NCBI GenBank assembly: GCA_021234155.1
Contig: JAJEKV010000073.1
Coordinates: forward strand, 5,120,001-5,184,000
Origin: Isoetes taiwanensis
Taxonomy: Eukaryota; Streptophyta; Lycopodiopsida; Isoetales; Isoetaceae
Reading direction: 5' to 3'
Length of the DNA: 64,000 nt
Shown piece by piece: positions 1-10,132 of this stretch (positions are counted from its first letter, which is position 1; every line of letters starts with the position of its first letter). A model generated the notes under the pieces. The model made no database searches and had not been told where the DNA came from. It saw only the letters and a list, made by a program, of their open reading frames with translations. A program made the position numbers and the translations under genes.

Positions 1-115
1 CCGCGGTTCTGCGGTGTTATGTGGAGGGCCTCAGATCGGCATGGAGCTGGTATGGGGGATGAACTCTGTTTGTATCGGGTGAGTGCACCGTATCTGAGTA
101 GTAGAGACGCGTCCA
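1..115 (+). repeat. 5' LTR of gypsy copy 1 (3' end only)
   Basis: The sequence matches the end of the LTR at 11660-11776 (for example GGAGCTGGTATGGGGGATGA) and ends GCGTCCA just before the primer binding site. The rest of the LTR lies outside the window. In the 3' copy the end reads GCGTCACA; in copy 2 it reads GACGCTACA or GACGCCA, so the family terminus is ...CA. Confidence 0.9.
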
Positions 116-118
116 AAG

Positions 119-130
119 TGGTATCGAGCA
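119..130 (+). other. Primer binding site, initiator-Met tRNA type
   Basis: TGGTATCGAGCA follows the LTR end by three bases and is a one-base-deleted form of the plant consensus TGGTATCAGAGC, complementary to the 3' end of tRNA-iMet. The second family member has TGGTATCAGC at the same place (50588-50597, minus strand), which supports the call. Confidence 0.85.
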
Positions 131-319
131 ATGTTCTTGGAGACCAAGAGCAAAGCAGCCATGTTCCCGAAGAGCACTAACTTGATAGGATCCTTAAACC
201 TCGAAAAATGGGAAAGTTTTTCTCATTTTTGTAGTTTATGCTAAGCTAATGCTTGATTGAAATGAATGAAAACATAAAAATATTAAGAATTGGTGAGCCA
301 ACATCCAAAAAGTAGGGTG

Positions 320-389
320 GTCTCACCGCGTCGGCGCCGAGGGCCGAGAAATGAGATTTTCATTTTGGGCACTGGCAACGCGGTGAGAC
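320..389. repeat. Fold-back hairpin 1 of gypsy leader
   Basis: The 12-base arms GTCTCACCGCGT (320-331) and ACGCGGTGAGAC (378-389) are exact reverse complements. The loop carries a second small palindrome (AAATGAGATTTTCATTTT). The same architecture returns at 525-592, 2160-2225 and 2359-2436, and in gypsy copy 2. Confidence 0.85.
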
Positions 390-524
390 ATTAAAATTAA
401 AACACCTAAAAGTCACAAATCACAAAGAAAAATAACTTGATAATTCTAATTTTAAGCTAATAATCCCGTTAGAATTGGCATGTTACACGTTTAAAAAGTA
501 CAAAATTTAGTAGTGGGTCCACCA

Positions 525-592
525 TGTCTCACACGTCGCGCCCAGGCGGGAAAATGACTTTTTCATTTTGGGCTGGGCGCAATGTGTGAACC
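525..592. repeat. Fold-back hairpin 2 of gypsy leader
   Basis: The left arm begins GTCTCACACGTCGCGCCC and the right arm reads GGGCGCAATGTGTGAAC, an imperfect inverted repeat around an inner AAAATGACTTTTTCATTTT palindrome. It lies about 70 bases upstream of the first TATA-like box. Confidence 0.75.
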
Positions 593-663
593 TGCTTAAT
601 GGGTGTTTTAGATGTTTTAGGCAACCCAAAAGGTAGTTTAAAAGTTGACCTAAAATTGACCCT

Positions 664-671
664 ATAAATAG
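664..671 (+). promoter_or_regulatory. Internal TATA box 1 of gypsy leader
   Basis: TATAAATA occurs in CCCTATAAATAGACC, about 550 bases inside the element and about 60 bases before the first coding-like segment. A second box with the same core lies at 2607-2614. This is an inferred promoter, from sequence only. Confidence 0.5.
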
Positions 672-719
672 ACCTAGACCCTCCCATTTCAGCGTTCTTT
701 CCTTAGAAGCTTGCTGCGT

Positions 720-2000
720 GTTCGCCAAGGCGATCTTACGGCGCTTAGCTCCGTCGACGAACCCGAAGAATGATGGCCCGCACAAAACAGGACGCAAGAA
801 GCCTGCGCCAACGAATCCTCGGTAGCCGGTGATTCAGCCTCTTCGGAGGGTCCTTCAAGAACGCTTTTCCAGAAGGCCCGAATCTTCTTCGGCGAAGATG
901 CAGGATCGTGGGAGCGACCATACGAGGAGATCACGAGGACTGACCCGTCGGACATCATGCATCAAATCCTCGAGGAGATCGCCGCGGGGAAGAAGGAAGG
1001 AGGAGCAGCGGGGAGGCGGGCGGTATCGGCGGCGAAGAGCAACTCAGGCGAGACCCACCTCGCATGAGGACCAAGGGAGGGAAGAAGCGGCAGCGATACG
1101 CTTTAGTCCCTGTATAGCGAGATCTTGCGCTTCATCCGCCAGTCTCTCTGCCAAAGCGCCGCCCGGGCGAGGGCGAAGAGTCGGAAGACGACCCAACCAC
1201 GGTGATGGAGGCCAAAGAAGAGGAAGGCTAAAGCCATTAAAGGCAAAAGGAAGGTTGTAAAGGTCGGTGGCGAGGGAGGATCAACATCAATGAACCATCA
1301 GCGAAAGAGACCCGCCTTCTACCGATGATTCTGGGCCGAAGACTACGTGCCGGCATTGAGGGAGCGAGTTCACAAAACCCCTACCAGAGAAGGAAGTGCC
1401 CAAAGAACAAGCACTGAAAGCGGTAGCACGGGGGCGAGGAGGAGGCCTATTGGTGGTGAAGCCCCCACCGCTTCCCGACGCGGGGATAGAGTTAAAGCCC
1501 CGGCCCCAACGCGGAGGTATGCGTGATAGACCTGCCAAGGTCTATCGGAAGAGAGGATCAAGGAGCACAACACCGCGATGGAGAAAGTGGGGAGGCATAC
1601 AATGCCTACTACCAGAGCAGTGGTACGGACAATTGAAGGCGGACACCGACGGGAGTGAACCACGAAGCCCCCACCAAAGCCCAAGCCTCCCGTGAGCACC
1701 GGGGAAAGAAGCGGGCGGCGGGGAAAAGTTGGAGAACAGAGCCCTCAAGGAAATCCGGCACTTCCAGAGAAGTTACGGACTCTTGATCCCCGGCACCGTT
1801 TCAACGTTTGGTCCGCGAAGTCATGCAGGAGTACAACACGGACATCGCGGCGTGGCCGGATGCGAGATCTTTGTTGTTAACTACGGGAGGCAGCAGAGGC
1901 GAAAATAGTGCAGCATTTTGAAGATTCGACGGCATGCACGGTACACGCAAAGAGGGTCACCCTCATGAGGCAGGATATGTATCTTGCCAGGCACATCAAG
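720..2000 (+). pseudogene. Extra upstream ORF region A of gypsy element (decayed)
   Basis: This is a GC-rich, Arg/Lys/Glu-rich coding-like stretch between the first and second TATA-like boxes. It is broken into short frames (for example 829-1260). It is not a random insertion: the reverse strand of copy 2 has a counterpart at about 48720-50000. There one frame encodes an acidic segment with PNPNIIIKERQPDEPPNPSD, which resembles a disordered structural protein. I recognise no zinc knuckle or other domain. Some gypsy lineages carry an additional ORF before gag; this may be such an ORF or a rearranged Gag. Confidence 0.45.
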
Positions 2001-2159
2001 GGAGAACGCCCTTGAACTCCTTGTAAATAATGAACATTTTTGTTAATATAAGGAATTTTTGCGTAAATAATGTACCTAATCTTGTTTAAATATGTTAAGA
2101 AACTAAATTCTAGCTTTTGTTTTAGTCAAATTGGAGTTTTTGAGCAAAATTGAGACGAT

Positions 2160-2225
2160 GTCTCACACGTCGCGCCAGGACAGAAAATGAGATTCTCATT
2201 TTGGGCTTTGAAAGCAAACGTGAAC
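2160..2225. repeat. Fold-back hairpin 3 of gypsy leader
   Basis: It starts TCTCACACGTCGCGCC, has an inner GAAAATGAGATTCTCATTTT palindrome, and ends with a partial arm near CGTGAACC. It belongs to the same repeated module as 525-592. Confidence 0.65.
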
Positions 2226-2358
2226 CATGCCCAAAATGCCCAAAACAGCTCCAAATCGACCAAATAAGGGGTCAATTACGCCCTAACTTTCGGCGAGTTT
2301 AGTGGAATTACAGCCTTAGATCACCCAAATTAGTCAAGTTTAGCCCATTTAGAGCCCA

Positions 2359-2436
2359 TGTCTCACCGTCGTCGCCCGGAATGAGAAAATGAACTTCTCA
2401 TTATCGATGCAGGCGCAGCGTGAGACCTCATCTATT
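2359..2436. repeat. Fold-back hairpin 4 of gypsy leader
   Basis: Left arm GTCTCACCGTCGTCGC and right arm GCGCAGCGTGAGACC surround an inner GAGAAAATGAACTTCTC. It precedes the second TATA box by about 170 bases, repeating the hairpin-then-TATA order seen at 525-671. Confidence 0.7.
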
Positions 2437-2606
2437 TTCTTCACCAAATGATCTCCAAGTTGCTTGCAATAGGTTCATTAGTCGTTCCTAGCATGCTCAA
2501 ACCTTAAAAGTAGTCTTCAAACTTCGCAATTGCACCCTTTAATAGATCGGAATCATCCAATCTCGATAAATTCTAGACCATCCAAAAAGTAGGGTTTCCC
2601 CTTTTC

Positions 2607-2614
2607 TATAAATA
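2607..2614 (+). promoter_or_regulatory. Internal TATA box 2 of gypsy leader
   Basis: TATAAATA occurs in TTTTCTATAAATAAGTCC, followed after about 120 bases by the second coding-like segment (ATG at 2733). It parallels the box at 664. Copy 2 has a partly preserved equivalent near 48093 and a clearer one near 50050 (minus strand). Inferred from sequence only. Confidence 0.5.
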
Positions 2615-2732
2615 AGTCCCCATTTCTCATTCAGCACCACAAAGTTTGCTCTCCCTTTGCTTAAGGCGATCTTCCAGCTCCCCGAGGCGCTTCTACGCAT
2701 CCGTTTGATACTCCTTCTTCTTGGCTAGATCA

Positions 2733-4268
2733 ATGGCCACTTTACGACTTGGGCGATGGTGGTACGCCGGTGCCCATCTTTGCCGGTGTGTCAATGACAT
2801 CTTCAAGTTTTTGGAAAAGAAATTGATATCAAGCTACGCTAAATGCAACCCCACATATAGGCAAGTGCTAGCGAGTTTCAAGCTAGGGGTAGGACCCTCC
2901 CTTGTTCAGTCCCCTTGCATAGGATATTTCGTTCCCACCATCCCTTCAAGCGACCTTGGGCGATGTCCCCAACATCGCCAAGTACTTAACCAACAAGGCC
3001 TAGGAGGCCGGACTACATGGTCCCGGCGATAGCGGGGACCAAGTATTTCTCTTACACCGCTCTAGCTATTTTCTTATCCCACCGCGCCAAAACCCAATGG
3101 GAGCAACCTCTATCCCTCAGATGGAGGTGGACCCCATAGCGGTCTGAAGAGGAAGAGCGGATGCTTTTGCGGTATCGGCATGAACAAGAAGCAAGAGAAG
3201 AAGAAGAGGAGCGGACGACGAGGAATACCGCGAGCTTCGACTTCGGAACGAAGAAGCGGCGCCAAAGCGGGCGGGGAGCTGATCGGCTTCGAGCGCATCC
3301 GGCGCGACCATTAGAGTTGCTCCACCACTTGGGCTGGGCATCACAAGCCTAGCCCCAATTATCATCGACCCGAGAGGAGTATCTACTCCTGATGGTGACA
3401 TTCGAGAATCTTCCCGGAGAATGCGGGGAGAGGGAACTCCGATTGGATGAGCTGCTCCACCAAGCTGCGGCGGAACCGACATGGGCGACTTCATCGTCCG
3501 GGGAGTCTCGAACTTCCCGCAACAAGTCGAAGCCGACACCTACACAGGGCGACTTGAACATCAAGCCTACGGCAATATCGGAGGCTGGCAGATCATGGAG
3601 GCGGTAGGGCTGCAAATAGACTACCGACGGAGGAAAGAGTTCCTTGCCTTTACGAGGAGCAGTGGGGATCGAGAGGCAAGACCACTAGGCATTCGATGCC
3701 GAAGTCCCTCAACACCACCTCCAAAGCAAGAGGGCGGGGAATCGACCTCGAAGCAGTCAACTCAACAATCGAAGACTACGGGGAGCTCACCCGGTGATCG
3801 AGTTCGGCGAGTATCACGAGGCGACATAGAGGGAGGCCAAACAAGTGGGGAATCATCAGCGGCCGCTAACGACAATTCGCTCGGTACTACTTGCGCTTAT
3901 TTCTTTGGATGGGAGAATAAGCGGTGATACCCGCAAGTTGATCCAGGGGAGGAAGGAGTGTTCATCGATTGCACTCTCGGGCTTTGGCGGGCATGCTCGA
4001 ATAGCGGCAAATGTCGACTATCTTTGTCTGGTGAAGAGAGCAATGGCACTTTCGACCTCTTCGACCGCCATACCCCATCGGCGTCGAGGCGAGGTTATGC
4101 GGTGACCCACCCCCACATCCGACCCAGCGGGGTGGAAAGAGGCTGGCCGAAAACTTGCGAGGCGCCTCGTCGGCAAAAGCGTCATCGGGGAACTTGGGTC
4201 ATTGGTAGGACGGCCCAAGTTAAGAAGTTCCTTGAGGACAACCCGTCCCTCCGGCGATTTCAAGACTA
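2733..4268 (+). pseudogene. Extra upstream ORF region B of gypsy element (decayed)
   Basis: A second coding-like region starts with ATG GCC ACT soon after the second TATA box and runs through several frames. Blocks shared with the minus-strand copy (47160-47990) include a DPLAV segment near the middle, a stretch ending LGDFIVR, and a DTYTGRL/DTYIGSF motif. It is charged, with EEEEER runs. No family was recognised; it could be the N-terminal half of Gag or a separate protein. The conservation of these blocks in two decayed copies argues that it once was a real protein. Confidence 0.5.
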
Positions 4269-4413
4269 GTAGACTCTTGATGCAAAAACTTTTTATCTTG
4301 AAATATTATATAATATAAATATAATTTCTTTTTGCACTTTAAATGTTTTGTTGATGTATTTTTGCCCCACAACTATACCAACAAACATAAACAATGCAAG
4401 AGAACAAGGAAAA

Positions 4414-5171
4414 CTAACCATATAGCCATGAATTACTTGTGCATGCGGTTAGAGGCCTAGGCTCGGGGAGCGACAAGCATGAAGACCTTAGGGAAGAATA
4501 GACCCCCCGGACCACCCCGACAAGGAACCTATTTGAAGAAATGGAACCCATGACCCCGAGGAGGAGATATCCCGGATGAGGGCGGACCTTGGCGGATAAA
4601 GGCTCTGTTAGCCGCATGGCGAGGAGAAGCGGGTTCGGTGGGCAATGCTCAATTGCCACAAGCATCAGCTTCGAGAAAGCGGGAAAGGACAAGAAAGAGG
4701 AGCAAGAGAAGGAGATCCCCAGCTCCGGTTCCTCCGACTCAAGCTCGGACTCGGACTCCGACTCAGGAAGAAGAAGAAGCGAGGCCATGACCGAACGGAT
4801 GGAGGCAAAAGGAACCTTGAAGAGGGAAGGCGGAGAACACCCTGATGGGCGACAAAGAGACACACGGGGCCTCGACTACGGAAGAAGGTAGATTCGCCCG
4901 GCAATGTATGGAAGGCCGGAATCGGAGCAGTTCTGGGGGAGAACAGTCGGGACTAGAAGCGAGGCATGGCTGGGCCGAGATGGCGAAATACGGCAATGCT
5001 TATGGCATGAAGGATAAAGACAAAGCGAGTAGCAACAGGCTAACTTTGAAGGGGGCGACCGCGGCCTTGGTGGAAGGGGTATGCAAGGCCCATGGCTTGG
5101 CGAGGGATGCTGCGAGGTTCAAGAAGTTTGCTAAAACCTTCAAAGCGCCACCTCGTCCCAAGAGAGCATAA
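4414..5171 (+). pseudogene. Gag-like region of gypsy copy 1 (decayed)
   Basis: The segment has a Ser/Asp run (SGSSDSSSDSDSDSG near 4720-4770) and then a basic, helix-like stretch at about 4980-5170 containing KDKDKASSNRLTLKGA and ending PPRPKRA. Copy 2 carries the same KDKDK...NKLKGA block on its minus strand near 45690-45780. Its position just before protease and RT suggests the C-terminal part of Gag. I found no clear CCHC knuckle, so the Gag name is an inference. Confidence 0.5.
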
Positions 5172-5699
5172 GTCGGCATGATCTGTGATTCTATAGGCTC
5201 CAACGAAACAAATCAGTCGAGAAATATCTGAGAGGAATTCATGAAATTTGTATAATGTGCCAAAGTTGGGTGAAAGCATCGCGGTAAAAGCTATATTGAG
5301 GGCTGAATGAGGAGATCCATAAGCTTGTGAGGCAATAAACCTAAGGCGATGCTCGAAGCGAGTCAAAGGCTATAAGCTTGCGAGGGCGGGGACCTGAGAA
5401 TAGCGAGGCGGCGGCCATGTTACTTCGGGGATAAAGGCAAAGGCGACGAGGGAGCTATAGCCCTAGGGCAGCAGGTCGAGTCGGCTAGAGCCCCCCATAT
5501 GGTGGCAACCAGGTGTGAAACATCGGGGAGAAAGAAGCGGTGTCCTTCAAGGACAAGCGGGGAGGGTCAAACTACTCCAAAGCGGTCACGATCCTTTTGC
5601 GGCGATGCCCAAGGAAAAGAGCGAGGAGTGCATAAAAAGCGGCTCACGCCCGGTGCTTCCAACGAGGCCATAGGGCCGGTGAACCCCCCGTCATGAGTC

Positions 5700-6190
5700 T
5701 GGCCTTCATGAGTTGGGGATGGGACACTGTCCGGCGGCGGCGGCGAGGAAGCCAGCGACTACATTGGGGGTGAGTGTCATATCTTTGCATAATAGATCTG
5801 AGCAAGCGAGAGCCGGTATAAAGTAATTTCCCGCGGTAGGGAAGGCCAAGGCCAAGTCCTTCATAGTCTTGATAGACTTCGGGGAAGTAGCCATAACTTT
5901 GCATCCCCGAGAATGGTTCAAATGTTGAAGTTGAAACCACTAAAGTCAAAGCCAAGGCCCGTTGTCTTAGCAAGTGGGGCGATAAAGGCGACGGCGGGCA
6001 AGAGAATTAACCGACATCGACTTGCCATGGATTAATATCGGATAGGGGGCAGAAGTAATGGGCATTGGCAAAATCGACTTGATCATAGGAATGGAGTACC
6101 TTGGACCAGCGAGGGGCCATTATCGATTGTGGAAGCGGAAGGTGACCTTCCCAACACCCGGCGACAAGATCATTGAGATCCGCGGGTAAA
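5700..6190 (+). pseudogene. Retropepsin region of gypsy copy 1
   Basis: Near 5840-5900 a frame reads FIVLIDFGEV, like a decayed aspartic protease centre (family consensus LIDTGAS). Near 6076-6185 another frame reads DLIIGMEYLGPARGHYRLW followed by VTFPTPG, the typical segment that follows retropepsin in Ty3/gypsy Pol. The presumed catalytic Asp-Thr-Gly is damaged (DFG). Several shifts separate the parts. Confidence 0.65.
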
Positions 6191-6479
6191 GTTATTCCCA
6201 TCATGCGGTGTATGTCTTCTAAGCGGATGTTCAATTGCATCAAAAGCGAGCAGGTGGCATACATCTTCAAGCTTGAGATTGATGAGCGATCGGAAGAAAG
6301 CAAAGAAGGCGGGGTGCTTTCGACAAGTTGCGAAGCAAATAGCTCAGGTGATCCGCGGAGTTCCATGATCTCTTTCGGATGAGATCAAGCAACTTCCTCC
6401 TTATAGAAGTCGAGTGTGAGATAGCACTTTTCGAACCGGGGAACAAAAGCCGACAAGTAAGGCTCCATCTGAGAATGGC

Positions 6480-7132
6480 GACCACGGGGAGTTGGCCGGT
6501 TGAAGAAGCAATTGCGGGAGTTGCTCGACCTAGGCTTCATTAGACCTAGTGTCTCGCCATTTGGGCGCCCATTCTCTTTGTAAAGAAGAAGGATGGCGGT
6601 TTAAGGATGTGCATAGACTATAGGCGGTGAACAAGCACACCATTAAGAACAAGTATCGCTTCCCGGTCGGATGACTTGATGGATCAACTCCAAGGTGCAA
6701 AAGGTCTTCTCCAAAATGGACTTAAAAGTGGGGTTATCATCGGATCAGGATAAAGGAAGAAGATATCCATAAGACCGCCTTGAGCGGGTATGGGCACTAT
6801 GAGTTCCGCGGTAATACCTTTTGGCTTATCGAATGCCCCAGGGCGTTCATGAGGCTCATGAGCGACATCTTCGAGGAGTTTTAGACACCTTTGTGATTGT
6901 ATTCTTTGATGACATTTTGGTGTATAGCAGATCCCTTGAAAACACGTTACAACACTTAAGGAGAGTGCTAGAGAAGTTGAAGAGGCACCGGTTATGCATG
7001 AAGTTGTCGAAGTGTCGCCGCCTTGCGAGAGGTGGAATACCTTGGCCATGTGATCTCGGCCCGAAGGAATCTCGATGGATCCTGCCAAGATTGAAGCCGT
7101 CATTTATTGGCGGCGCCGAAGAATGTGCATGA
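6480..7132 (+). pseudogene. Reverse transcriptase of gypsy copy 1
   Basis: Segments in several frames match the Ty3/gypsy RT in order: [32 protein letters not shown], then a clean frame at 6821-7132 with [14 protein letters not shown]. The FFDD box corresponds to the catalytic YXDD motif with Phe in the first place, a form common in plant gypsy elements. Hydrophobic spacing and the following [11 protein letters not shown] helix agree. The start of the domain is shifted at least three times, so no active enzyme is encoded here. Confidence 0.9.
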
Positions 7133-7259
7133 AGTCGAGAAGTTTTCACCGGCCTAGCGGTACTCTGACGGAAGTTAAGTGAAGAACTTTGCTAAGATAA
7201 GCGGCCCGTTAGCGGACTTGGCGAGGAGGAGAAAGTGAAAAGATTGGGCGAGCATTGGC

Positions 7260-7749
7260 ACAAAGAAAGCCCAGCGGGGTTTGAATTGTTGAAGGAAGCT
7301 TTAACAACGCCCGATCTTAACCACCGGACCGGGAGAAAGACAAGCTTGTAGCGGCACGCCTTGAAAGAAAATAGCTTCTGGTGCGGTCCTCATGCAAGAA
7401 AGCGTGTGGTAGCGTATGATTCGGGGAAGATGAAACGGCGGCCTTGGCTTTCTACCCACCCGATCAGGAATTGCTTGCGGTTGTCGGGGGCATTAAAATT
7501 TGGAGGCACTACCTTTTGGGAAGGAAGTTCCGGTTGGATCTGAACCATGAGCCTCCGGTATGTATTCCGCGAACCACACCTCAACCTCAACTTTGGCGGA
7601 GAAGGTGGATGGAGTTCCTTGAAGAATATGATTTTGATATAGTCTACAAGCCGGGGAAGCTCAATGTGGTAGCGGATGCACTTTCAAGGCATCCCACGAC
7701 AACTAGAGTGCATTGCAATGCAATTTCGGCGGCTCTCCGGCTTTGGTAA
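7260..7749 (+). pseudogene. RNase H domain of gypsy copy 1
   Basis: The frame at 7444-7749 contains QELLAVVGGIKIWRHYLLGR, then FDIVYKPGKLNVVADALSRH, the hallmark end of the gypsy RNase H and connection region. Upstream, the start of the domain is in another frame. The role in the living element would be degradation of the RNA strand during cDNA synthesis. Confidence 0.88.
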
Positions 7750-8720
7750 GAAGATTGAAGAGTCTTTGCCAGCGGATGTGGATTTCAAGGAAGTATGGGC
7801 AAGCCTCTCTAGGGAGGCTAGAAACAGATAAGGAGCGGGAAGCCTTTAAACATTATCTGAAGGAAGGCAACTGTTATACCATAAGAACAAGTTGTGTGTA
7901 CCGAATCATCGGTGTAAGGAAATTGATCCTCCACGACCGCGCTGCAACAAAATAGCTGGCCATCACGGGATTCATGAAAACATATTTCAAAGTCTTGCCG
8001 GCAGCTATATTATTGGCCAGGAATGAAGAAGCGGTAGCTTCGCTACATCAAGGAATACCAATTATGTCGGCCGAGACAAAGGCGGGACAACTCAAATTCA
8101 GGGGCCTTAGAGCCATTAAGCGGTGCCAAAGCGCTAAATGGGAGGTGATTAGCATGGATTTCATCCACGGAGACTCCCAAAAAAGGACCGTAAGAGGAAA
8201 AGCGCTTTGATGGTAGTAGTCGACAAGTTGTCGAAAATGGCACATTTTGTGCCTTGCGGGACCACAGATCTGGCTATGGATACAGTGAAGCTCTTCACCA
8301 AAAAGATCTTCAGGCTTCATGGCATGCCAAGGGAGATTATCTCCGGCGAGGGATCGAAGTTCATGAGTGCCTTACGGCAAGACCTCTTTCGCGACAATTC
8401 GACGAAGCTATCCATGAGCCGCGGCATATCATCCTCAGACGGATGGCCAAGCGGAGGCGGACCAACGAGATTTTGGAGGACATGCTACGGAACTATATGC
8501 GGAATAAGCAAGGTATGTGGGAAGAATTTATTCACTTGGTGGAGTTTGCCTATAATAGCACCAAGCAAGAATCATCCCAAATATCGCCGTTTTATGATTA
8601 ATTACGACTATCGATTGCCTAACTCGGATACTTGGCACAACCGTGTCAAAAGTGGAAGTTCGCGGCGGATGTTGGCCGATATCGGCGGCTTGTGGAAGAA
8701 GTTCGAGGGTATTTGCTAGC
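7750..8720 (+). pseudogene. Integrase of gypsy copy 1
   Basis: Parts of the integrase are readable: a degraded H2C2 zinc-binding region around 7930-8130, WEVISMDFIHG at about 8130-8165 with the first catalytic Asp, and MVVVDKLSKMAHFVPC at 8207-8254. Further on, YNSTKQESSQISPF (about 8548-8590) matches the region after the last catalytic residue. At least three frameshifts occur. The second strand-transfer Asp region reads ISGEGSKF, where the family has SDRG/SDQG, so the catalytic site is damaged. Confidence 0.87.
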
Positions 8721-9078
8721 AGCAAAGAAGTCGACAAAGAGCATCGTAGACAAGCATCGAGCGGTCGAGAGAGTTCAAAGTTGGAGATGATGTTTGGCTC
8801 AAGATCAAAGTGAAGCGGTGGTTCAGGATCGGAAATTGTAAGAAGCTTGCTCCAAGGTGGGCTGGACCTTTCGGAATAGTCAAAGAGAGTAGGTAATCAA
8901 GCCTACAAACTAGACTTGCCGGCACACCCTAAAGATTCATAAGGTCTTCCATTGAGTTTGTTGAAGAAGCATACTCCAAATCGGGCGAAGTCTTGGACAC
9001 TCAACGTTGTTGGAAATGGCGGAGGAAGAGTTGGAATAGTTCGAAATTGATTCTTGATAAAGCTTTCAAAGCGAAAAC

Positions 9079-9210
9079 AAGGAGGTCGAATTCCTCCAAT
9101 ACTTGGTCAAGTGGAAACACTTGCCGGTGGAAAACGCGACATGGGTACTTAAGAAAGATTTAGTAAAAGCGGTACCCACGGTTTATGGAGCAATGGGGCG
9201 GCAAGGTCAT
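9079..9210 (+). pseudogene. Chromodomain at Pol C-terminus of gypsy copy 1
   Basis: The frame reads FLQYLVKWKHLPVENATWV, a typical chromodomain core (YLVKW...TWE in the family). In chromoviruses this domain follows the integrase and guides insertion to chromatin. It ends near 9210, and the 3' untranslated region follows to 10119. Confidence 0.85.
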
Positions 9211-10119
9211 CTCCGAAGAAATCGGCTCGGGCATGTCGATTTGTGTAGATTAATTCTATGTATAGTTAAGATTAATCTCACGCATGCAACTATGCTTGGT
9301 ATGGGTTATGCATGCGTGTTACCCGATGATGGGACCACTCACGGTGATCTCTAGGGCGTGGTGTAATGTCAATGTAGGCATGACGGCGTTTCCGCTTGGG
9401 CGGTGGAAGGTAGATTAGAAAGTCTACTTACGTCCCCACGGAGTAGGCGACCTCGAAGAAAGGAGGTCATGAAGGAATGCACCGATAGGAAAAAGCACCT
9501 CTAGCCCCATATATGCTTTGATAGGAGGAATCAGGCCTTCCACGCCCCATATCTGGGAAGGACCTATCCTCCCGGCCCCGGCAACTAGGGTGTAGGCATG
9601 GCGGCATATAGGCATATAGGCTGTCTCCACGGCCATAATGGAAGATTCACCCTCTTCCCTACGCCCAGGAGATTAGCCATGCATCCATGTAGATAGGTGG
9701 GGTGGTCACCATATAACCAAAATTTTATTAATAATTAAAATGGTACTAGCGTGAGTGTCGACACGTAGGCCAATAGAAGCTCCGGGGGGCAAGGAGGTCG
9801 AAACTCACGAAGACTTGCAACACAAATTTTGTTGGAATGTGTTGCAAGGAATGAAAAAATACCTCGGGCGTTAATTTTAATTTTGATAAACTTAATTGTC
9901 ATGTTAAGTGAATTATTGAGTAACCTGTTTTAATGATGTTATGAATTGATAAGTTATTTCATAATATAATGGCGTGATAATGTCCTAAAAATATTACCTT
10001 AAGGTAATCTTAATAAATGTGTAAGTATTATAGTAGCTTATAGTATGTATCAGGTTGATTGCAGGTTAGGATGATCCCAAGGTGGGGAGACCCGCGATCT
10101 TTGCGGGCGGCATCATTTC
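9211..10119 (+). other. 3' untranslated region of gypsy copy 1
   Basis: No gene is seen. The stretch is alignable to the minus strand of copy 2 at 40,700-41,540 (shared blocks near 9330-9420, 9480-9560 and 9750-9850), so it is a genuine part of the element and not a later insertion. Confidence 0.7.
10079..10090 (+). other. Second (upstream) polypurine tract copy
   Basis: AAGGTGGGGAGA here is identical to the true PPT 41 bases downstream. Copy 2 also has two tracts (minus strand of 40698-40712 and 40735-40750), so the duplication is a family trait. Confidence 0.7.
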
Positions 10120-10132
10120 AAGGTGGGGAGAA
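10120..10132 (+). other. Polypurine tract of gypsy copy 1
   Basis: AAGGTGGGGAGAA lies immediately before the LTR start TGTGGCGTTC. It primes plus-strand DNA synthesis in the living element. Confidence 0.85.

Noticed and set aside
4414-4863. 149-codon minus-strand frame with Ser/Glu runs
   Set aside because: It is the reverse shadow of the Ser/Asp-rich Gag-like region of the gypsy element.
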